From: an uncultured Collinsella sp.
GTDB taxonomy: Bacteria > Actinomycetota > Coriobacteriia > Coriobacteriales > Coriobacteriaceae
NCBI GenBank assembly: GCA_900550835.1
Contig: URTP01000082.1
Location: 1-9,646, forward strand
Direction of reading: 5' to 3'
DNA: 9,646 bases
In this document: positions 4,796-9,646 of the stretch, piece after piece
How positions within the stretch are numbered: position 1 is the stretch's first letter
How the letters are laid out: every line of letters begins with the position of its first letter
Translations under genes and position numbers: made by a program
Notes under the pieces: model-generated
Databases searched by the model: none
What the model saw: the letters and a program-made list of their open reading frames with translations, nothing else
What the model was told of the DNA's origin: nothing

Positions 4796-6553
4796 TTACA
4801 ACTGCCAGGTAGCTGCTTCCTTTTGCAGCGCCACCATGCGGGCGAATTCTCCACCTGCCGCCTTGAGCTGCGCCGGAGTGCCCTGCTCGGCAACCACACC
4901 ATCCTTGAGCACAACGATCTTATCGGCATTTTCTACTGTGCGCATACGATGGGCGATCACGATAACCGTCTTGCCTGCGAGCAGGCGGGAGAGCGCCTGC
5001 TGTACCACGGTCTCGTTCTCCACATCCAGGCTCGCTGTCGCCTCGTCCAGCAACACGATTGGCGCGTCTTTGAGCAACGCACGGGCGATGGAGATGCGCT
5101 GGCGCTCACCACCGGAGAGTTTGGAGCCATTCTCGCCAATCATGGTGTCATATCCCTGCGGCATGCGGCTTACGAACTCGTCACAGTTGGCGGCACGCGC
5201 GGCAGCAAGCACTTCCTCATCGGTGGCATCGCGTTGGCCAAGACGAATGTTACCCATCACCGTGTCGTCAAAGAGCAGCACGTCTTGGAACACAATGGCG
5301 TAGTCGCGCAGCAGCACCTCGGGGTCCACGCTCGCAACATCCACGCCACCCACGGTGACCGTGCCTTTGGTGGCGTCCCAAAAGCGCGCGGCCAGGCGGC
5401 TCACCGTGGACTTACCGGAGCCCGAAGGACCGACCAGCGCCGTGACCTCGCCCTCCTTGGCGGTAAAGCTCACGTCGGTCAAGACCTTCTCGCCGGCACG
5501 GCCGTCCTCGCCCGCACCATAGCTAAATGCCACGTGATCGAACACCACGTCATGGCCCACGGGCTCAAACTTCTCGCTGCCCCGCGCTATGGGCTCCTCC
5601 ATGATGGAGCGCATGCGCTTGGCCGACGACTCGGCGGCAAACAGCTCGGTCATCAGCATCAGCGCCTGATCAAAGGGCGCATAGATGCGGCTCACCATAA
5701 GCAGGAAGGCAAACATCACCAAAAAGTCGACCTGGCCGGAGGCGACCATCGCGGCGCCCGTGACCAACGTAGTGGCAATCCCCAGGCGCAGGATGGCAAA
5801 AGCGGAATTGACCAAAAGCCCGCTAGCGAGCTCGCCTGTGGTGGTCTCGCGCTCCTCGGCGTCGATGACGGCATTGAGTCCCTCGAGATAATGGGCCTCC
5901 TGGTTGGTAGCGCGAATCTCGCGCACACAGTCGAGTGTCTCCTGGATGGCCTCGGTGACCTTGACCTTCTCGGCACGCACGCGGTCGAACACCGGGGCCA
6001 TGGGGCCGCGCGTTAGATACAGCACGGCAAAGGCCACGGGCACGCTCCAGAACGCCGCTATCGCCAGCTGCCAGCAAAAGAACAGCGACGACACGAACAC
6101 GATGGCGCTTGCGATGATGGCGCCCCAGAGCTCTCCCAGCACATGGCTGTAGGCATGCTCCATGGCCTGAACGTCGCCCATGATGGTCTCGGTCAAATCG
6201 GCCAGATCACGACGACCAAAAAACGACAGCGGCAGTTTGCGCAAGCGCTCGGCGATCTCCATGCGCTGTTTGCCGCACTCCTCGTAAAAGATGCAGTACG
6301 TGTAATAGTACTGCTGCCAATTAGAGGCAAAAAGCAGCGCAAAAAAGATAACAAGACCACCCACAATGGGCAGTGCGCCCGGCAGATCGGCCCCGCTGGC
6401 AAGATGCTCGACAAAGCCGGCCATGACCAGGAACAAAAAGCCCATGCCGGCCATAGTGATGAGATTGGTGAGCGTGGTCCAGAAAATGCCGCGCTTAACG
6501 CCGGCGACGCCTTTATCGGATAGGAAATACTTCTTTTGAAATGAGGCGAACAT
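4796..6553 (-). CDS. ABC transporter, fused permease and ATPase (second subunit)
   Basis: It is a 585-aa half-transporter: an exporter-fold six-helix membrane domain (about 20-300) followed by a nucleotide-binding domain. Visible motifs are Walker A GPSGSGKST 375-383, Q-loop Gln423, signature LSGGERQR 479-486, Walker B VLLDE 500-504 with catalytic Glu504, D-loop ASLD, and switch His535. All catalytic residues are present. Its ATG follows the TAA of the first ABC gene with no base between, and GAGG sits five bases upstream inside that gene, so the two are translated together and almost surely form a heterodimer. Pairs of this kind next to an AraC regulator include YbtPQ and IrtAB, which import iron-siderophores despite the exporter fold. 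Peptide or drug export is the main alternative. Confidence 0.93.
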   Translation of the reverse strand: MFASFQKKYFLSDKGVAGVKRGIFWTTLTNLITMAGMGFLFLVMAGFVEHLASGADLPGALPIVGGLVIFFALLFASNWQQYYYTYCIFYEECGKQRMEIAERLRKLPLSFFGRRDLADLTETIMGDVQAMEHAYSHVLGELWGAIIASAIVFVSSLFFCWQLAIAAFWSVPVAFAVLYLTRGPMAPVFDRVRAEKVKVTEAIQETLDCVREIRATNQEAHYLEGLNAVIDAEERETTTGELASGLLVNSAFAILRLGIATTLVTGAAMVASGQVDFLVMFAFLLMVSRIYAPFDQALMLMTELFAAESSAKRMRSIMEEPIARGSEKFEPVGHDVVFDHVAFSYGAGEDGRAGEKVLTDVSFTAKEGEVTALVGPSGSGKSTVSRLAARFWDATKGTVTVGGVDVASVDPEVLLRDYAIVFQDVLLFDDTVMGNIRLGQRDATDEEVLAAARAANCDEFVSRMPQGYDTMIGENGSKLSGGERQRISIARALLKDAPIVLLDEATASLDVENETVVQQALSRLLAGKTVIVIAHRMRTVENADKIVVLKDGVVAEQGTPAQLKAAGGEFARMVALQKEAATWQL

Positions 6554-8380
6554 TTAGGCCTCGCCTCCCTTCGCGGCGGCGACATCCGCGGCCGCAGCAG
6601 TGATCTTCCAGCTCGCGGCCTGTTCGTATTCGGCCCACATCTTGGCGTACAGGCCGTTTTGGGACAGCAGCTCGGCATGGGTGCCGGCCTCCTGCACACC
6701 ACCCTGGTTGAGCACCACGATCTTGTTGGCCCCCACCACGGTCGAAAGCCGGTGCGCGATCATAATGACCGTGCGGCCCGCCGCCAATTTGCTAAAGGCG
6801 CGCTGGATGAGCGCCTCGTTCTCGGGGTCGGCAAAGGCTGTGGCCTCGTCGAGCACCACGATGGGCGCGTCCTTAAGAATTGCGCGGGCGAGCGACACGC
6901 GCTGGACCTCGCCGCCCGAAAGATATGCCCCTCCAGCACCGAGCATGGTGTTAATACCCTGCGGGAGCTTGGCCACAATGTCGTCGCACTGAGCTGCGGA
7001 GAGGGCCGCACGCACTTCGTCGTCAGTGGCCGTAGGCTTGGAGGCGCGCACGTTATCGGCAAGTGTTTGCCGGAACAGTTGGTTGGTCTGAAACACAAAG
7101 GCGACCTGGTCCATGAGCTCGTGCGGATCCATGTCGCGAACGTCTACGCCGCCCACAAGCACGCGACCCGAGGAAACATCCCAAAAACGCGGGATCAGGC
7201 TTGCGCAGGTTGACTTACCGCCGCCCGAGGGACCAACCAACGCAAGGGTGCTACCTGCGGGAACGCTAAAGCTCACATGATCGACGGCAGGCGCTTCGGC
7301 ACCCTCGTAGGTAAAGCTTACATCCTCAAAGCGCACATCGCTGCCGATAGGGTGCTTGGGCTGGGCAGGCACGGAGAGCTGCTTGGAATCCATAACGCTT
7401 CGGATGCGCGCCAGCGAATCGGCACTCATCTGAGACGCCTCGCCCACAAACATGAGCTTGGTCATGGCCGTCGGCACCACGGCCGAAAAGATCGCGTAAA
7501 ACGTGAAGTTGACCATAAAGTGCGCGAAGTCCGTCTCGCCCGGCGCCAACAGCAACGCCACGGGCAAAAGAAATGCCACGAGGCCATTGAGCGCGGTAAG
7601 GTTGAGCACCTGCGGGCCTCGGCAGAACGTGCCCGCATAGCTTTGCGCCATGTCGGCGTATTCGGCGATCGCATCGTGAAACGCCTTAAAGGAGTAGACC
7701 GTCTGCTGGAAGACCTTGACCACGGGGATGCCGCGTACGTATTCGGTGCCGGTCTTGTTCATCTTGACCAGCGCGCCCATGTAAGCCTTCATAAACTCGG
7801 CGCCCTTGCCGCTCATCATGGTGGCCATGGCGCAAAACGAAACGGCCACCGAAATGAGGCACGCCGCGCCCAAGCGCCAATCGAGGGCGAAAAGCAGCAC
7901 GAGCAAGCCCACGACCATGGCGGCGGCGCCTGCGATATCGGGCAGCATGTGTGCGAGCAAAGTCTCTGTGGAAGCGGCGCATCCGTCTACGATACGGCGC
8001 AGCTCACCGGTGGCGTGTGTGTCAAAGTAGCCAAGCGGCAGCTTAAGCAGGTGCTCGCTCGTAGTCTTGCGAATATTGGACGCGCAGCGAAACGCAGACA
8101 GGTGCGTGCACATGAGCCCCACGAAATAGACCACGATGCTTGCCAGCGCAAACCCCACGGCCCACCAGCCATACGTCGCGATGCCGCAGGCTTCGCTCCA
8201 GTTAGGTGCCACGGCGATCAGATCGCGCGCGACAAGCCAAATGCACACGAACGGGCCAAAGCTCAGCAGCTGCGAGAGCGCCGAGAGAGCCATGCCCAAA
8301 TACGTTAGGAATTTGCGGTCGCCGGCATATGCAAGCAGCTCGCCGATACCGCCGCCTTCCCTTTTTGACCCCTTTGCCAT
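6554..8380 (-). CDS. ABC transporter, fused permease and ATPase (first subunit)
   Basis: It is a 608-aa half-transporter and the probable partner of the downstream one. The membrane domain spans about 20-315. The nucleotide-binding domain has Walker A GPSGGGKST 383-391, Q-loop Gln431, signature LSGGEVQR 487-494, Walker B VVLDE 508-512 with Glu512, and switch His543. After the catalytic Glu the D-loop region reads ATAFADPENE, not the usual ATSALD. I recall this variant in actinobacterial siderophore importers such as IrtA, which supports import. Start ATG 8380 is set by AGAAGGGA five bases upstream; a longer frame from 8443 would run across the promoter. The tail (590-608) is Ala-rich and low in complexity. 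Both subunits look catalytically complete, unlike many heterodimeric drug exporters with one dead site. Confidence 0.93.
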   Translation of the reverse strand: MAKGSKREGGGIGELLAYAGDRKFLTYLGMALSALSQLLSFGPFVCIWLVARDLIAVAPNWSEACGIATYGWWAVGFALASIVVYFVGLMCTHLSAFRCASNIRKTTSEHLLKLPLGYFDTHATGELRRIVDGCAASTETLLAHMLPDIAGAAAMVVGLLVLLFALDWRLGAACLISVAVSFCAMATMMSGKGAEFMKAYMGALVKMNKTGTEYVRGIPVVKVFQQTVYSFKAFHDAIAEYADMAQSYAGTFCRGPQVLNLTALNGLVAFLLPVALLLAPGETDFAHFMVNFTFYAIFSAVVPTAMTKLMFVGEASQMSADSLARIRSVMDSKQLSVPAQPKHPIGSDVRFEDVSFTYEGAEAPAVDHVSFSVPAGSTLALVGPSGGGKSTCASLIPRFWDVSSGRVLVGGVDVRDMDPHELMDQVAFVFQTNQLFRQTLADNVRASKPTATDDEVRAALSAAQCDDIVAKLPQGINTMLGAGGAYLSGGEVQRVSLARAILKDAPIVVLDEATAFADPENEALIQRAFSKLAAGRTVIMIAHRLSTVVGANKIVVLNQGGVQEAGTHAELLSQNGLYAKMWAEYEQAASWKITAAAADVAAAKGGEA

Positions 8381-8399
8381 GAGATTCCCTTCTAACGGC

Positions 8400-8428
8400 T
8401 TGAGAGTTAACCGTAATGAACTTATCAT
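8400..8428 (+). promoter_or_regulatory. promoter of the AraC-family regulator gene
   Basis: TTGAGA (8400-8405) and TATCAT (8423-8428) are 17 bases apart and each match the consensus in 5 of 6 bases. Transcription would start near 8435, at the edge of the operator-like site, about 60 bases before the TTG start codon. Confidence 0.65.
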
Positions 8429-8452
8429 TGATGTGTTAGCCAAGGCTCACAA
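8424..8452 (-). promoter_or_regulatory. candidate promoter of the ABC operon
   Basis: On the minus strand TTGTGA (8452-8447) and AATGAT (8429-8424) are 17 bases apart, each with 4 of 6 matches. This is the weak kind of promoter expected where an AraC activator is needed. It overlaps the -10 of the divergent regulator promoter, so the two units would compete. Confidence 0.45.
8434..8451 (+). promoter_or_regulatory. operator-like site shared with the ATPase operon
   Basis: TGTTAGCCAAGGCTCACA matches the ATPase-operon palindrome (GGTTAGCCATGGCTGACC) in 14 of 18 bases, in the same sense relative to transcription and just after a -10 box. The symmetric core is AGCC-AA-GGCT, with GTG and CAC further out but offset by two bases. 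It overlaps the -35 of the ABC promoter and the start of the AraC transcript, so one bound protein could shut both. Confidence 0.55.
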
Positions 8453-8494
8453 TCGAGCCAGGCGTGGACGTTTCTGTAAAGGAAAGGGACGCTT

Positions 8495-9499
8495 TTGCAA
8501 ATACGGCGGGCAGCGACCGACATAACCGAGCTCTACGCACCGCAGTTTGAGCAGTTTGGCCTGGAGCTTACCGGCAAGGGCGCCGTCTTTACCGGCGAGG
8601 TGGCAAACGATCGGGCGCACGGACGCGCATGGATCATGCCCCTTTCCCCCACCTGCATCGTCATGGAGCATTTCATTACCCCGACACACGATATGTACCT
8701 GGCCGAATACACACCCGAGCCATACGCCTGCGTGAGCGAGGTCAGCGCGCCCACGCTCATGTGCATGCCCGAAGCCGGCATAACGCCTGCGAACCTTAAA
8801 CCCCTGCATGGACCGTGGCCAAACAATGCCGTGTGCAGCTTTATCCAAGATAACTGTGGCGAGGAGTTAAGCCCACTGTTTGCAGGGCGGCTCTATCACT
8901 CGCGCTCGGTGCTCTTTTTGCCTGGATATTTTGACGAACTGGAGCACCGCTATCCCACCGAGTTCGCGGGAATCTTTGAGGCGTTTGCCGAGCCATGGCA
9001 CGAGGAAGCGACGTCTGCCATCTGCCACACACTACGCCGAATCAACGAGGACCGCGCTCGCGCCGTAGGCGGGCATGTCTATATGCAGGGCATCGTGGAG
9101 ACCATGGTCGCGGAGCTCGCCTGTTCGCGCGCGGCCCACAAGCAGGCGCGGCAGGCGGCAGACACACGCGTCAGCATAACCATTGCCGAAGAAGCAACGG
9201 CAATGATTGAGCGCGCGCTCGACAAAGGCAGACGTGTGGGTATCAACGAGGTGGCCGAGAGGCTCTACACAAGCCGCTCCAAGCTATGCGCCACCTTTAA
9301 GGCCCAAACTGGCGAGTCCCTGGGCGCCTACATTCGCAGACGCCGTATGGAGCGAGCACAGGACCTTTTGGCCGATAGCGCGCTCACGATAGCGCAGGTG
9401 GCAGAGCGTCTAGGCTACCCTCAGCAGGCCGCCTTCGCCCAAGCCTTCAAGCAACACACCGGCACCACCCCCACCACTTGGCGCTCCCAACATATATAA
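8495..9499 (+). CDS. AraC-family transcriptional regulator
   Basis: It is a 334-aa regulator with an N-terminal ligand-sensing part (1-220) and a C-terminal AraC DNA-binding domain. The two helix-turn-helix units are at about 248-270 (VGINEVAERLYTSRSKLCATF) and 298-320 (TIAQVAERLGYPQQAAFAQAF), followed by the usual G-x-x-P-x-x-W-R (323-330). It starts with TTG, set by GGAAAGGGA five bases upstream. It is divergent from the ABC pair with a 114-base gap and most likely activates it, as YbtA does for ybtPQ with the siderophore as ligand. The sensing domain has several Cys and His residues, but I see no clear metal site, and its ligand is unknown. Confidence 0.92.
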   Translation: MQIRRAATDITELYAPQFEQFGLELTGKGAVFTGEVANDRAHGRAWIMPLSPTCIVMEHFITPTHDMYLAEYTPEPYACVSEVSAPTLMCMPEAGITPANLKPLHGPWPNNAVCSFIQDNCGEELSPLFAGRLYHSRSVLFLPGYFDELEHRYPTEFAGIFEAFAEPWHEEATSAICHTLRRINEDRARAVGGHVYMQGIVETMVAELACSRAAHKQARQAADTRVSITIAEEATAMIERALDKGRRVGINEVAERLYTSRSKLCATFKAQTGESLGAYIRRRRMERAQDLLADSALTIAQVAERLGYPQQAAFAQAFKQHTGTTPTTWRSQHI

Positions 9500-9500
9500 A

Positions 9501-9529
9501 GAATGAAGGCACCAACGGCGCCCTCATTC
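9501..9529. terminator. hairpin after the AraC gene, better placed for minus-strand transcripts
   Basis: Bases 9501-9512 pair with 9518-9529 (12 positions, two A-C mismatches, 5-base loop), directly after the AraC stop codon. On the plus strand no T run follows. On the minus strand TTTATATAT follows, so it may mainly stop a transcript coming from the right and act on both. Confidence 0.5.
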
Positions 9530-9646
9530 ACCAAATTCAATCCAGCCCACCTGACCCGAACGGCCGAGTCGTTGCAGAACCCGGGAGCCCCGGCAGGGCG
9601 GGTGCTTGCTCAAAATGAGTTCCCTCCAAAACAATGGGCGCGCCAA
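9524..9646 (-). other. open minus-strand frame reaching the window edge, uncertain
   Basis: A frame open from the right edge ends at TGA 9524-9526 with VGWIEFGE. Inside it a TTG at 9613 preceded by GGAGGGAA could start a 29-residue peptide rich in Arg and Gly. It may be the end of a gene outside the window, a small gene, or non-coding structured RNA; the segment is G+C-rich with several complementary runs (for example CCCGGG at 9580-9585). The stop codon lies inside the hairpin stem, which is odd for a real gene end. I cannot name a family. Confidence 0.25.

Noticed and set aside
4766..6016. Long plus-strand open frame of 416 codons opposite the second ABC gene
   Set aside because: It lies opposite a clear ABC ATPase and permease and starts inside the intergenic palindrome with no sound motif of its own.
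7277..8308. Plus-strand open frame of 343 codons opposite the first ABC gene
   Set aside because: It is antisense to a gene with intact Walker and signature motifs and is rich in Arg and His, as expected from a shadow frame.
8990..9005. AGCCATGGCA near 8993 as a third copy of the shared operator
   Set aside because: It is inside the AraC coding region, has only the short core and lacks the outer GTTAG/GAC parts, so chance is a better explanation.
1..9646. CRISPR array, insertion sequence or transposase
   Set aside because: No regularly spaced repeats and no transposase or integrase motifs were seen in the window.

Overview
The window looks like chromosomal DNA of a high-G+C gut actinobacterium of the class Coriobacteriia. 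Collinsella is my best guess, from overall protein style, AAGGGA-type ribosome binding sites and an actinobacterial-style importer ABC pair. This rests on memory, not on a search.

Layout: (1) Bases 1-155 hold a short intergenic tail, a strong terminator hairpin and a stray 17-base copy of a tRNA-like T arm. (2) The tmRNA gene ssrA lies on the minus strand at 156-519; its encoded tag reads DNNSSFEPMALAA. (3) A divergent 144-aa acidic helical protein of unknown function follows at 759-1193. (4) A minus-strand toxin-antitoxin pair lies at 1252-2099: a RelB/DinJ-like ribbon-helix-helix antitoxin and a PIN-domain nuclease. Its promoter carries three GCTAGC boxes. (5) A minus-strand two-gene operon lies at 2261-4600: a small one-helix membrane protein of the DUF6110 type and a 691-aa heavy-metal P1B-type ATPase. 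The ATPase has an HMA2-like N terminus and an unusual S-C-A motif in place of C-P-C. (6) A minus-strand pair of fused permease-ATPase ABC half-transporters lies at 4796-8380, with a divergent AraC-family regulator at 8495-9499. (7) The last 150 bases hold a hairpin and an open minus-strand frame of doubtful meaning.

The most interesting link joins (5) and (6). A near-perfect 20-base palindrome sits just downstream of the -10 box of the DUF6110-ATPase operon. A related 18-base site (14 of 18 identical, same sense relative to transcription) sits at the matching place in the AraC/ABC divergent promoter region. I infer that one metal-sensing repressor, perhaps of the DtxR family, controls both units.

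The ABC pair with its AraC regulator resembles YbtPQ/IrtAB-type siderophore importers. The small protein plus P1B ATPase resembles the ferrosome (fez) gene clusters, whose FezB is a P1B-6 ATPase. Together the right two thirds of the window may be an iron acquisition and iron storage locus. The function calls for this system are inference; the genes, motifs and repeats are read directly from the sequence.
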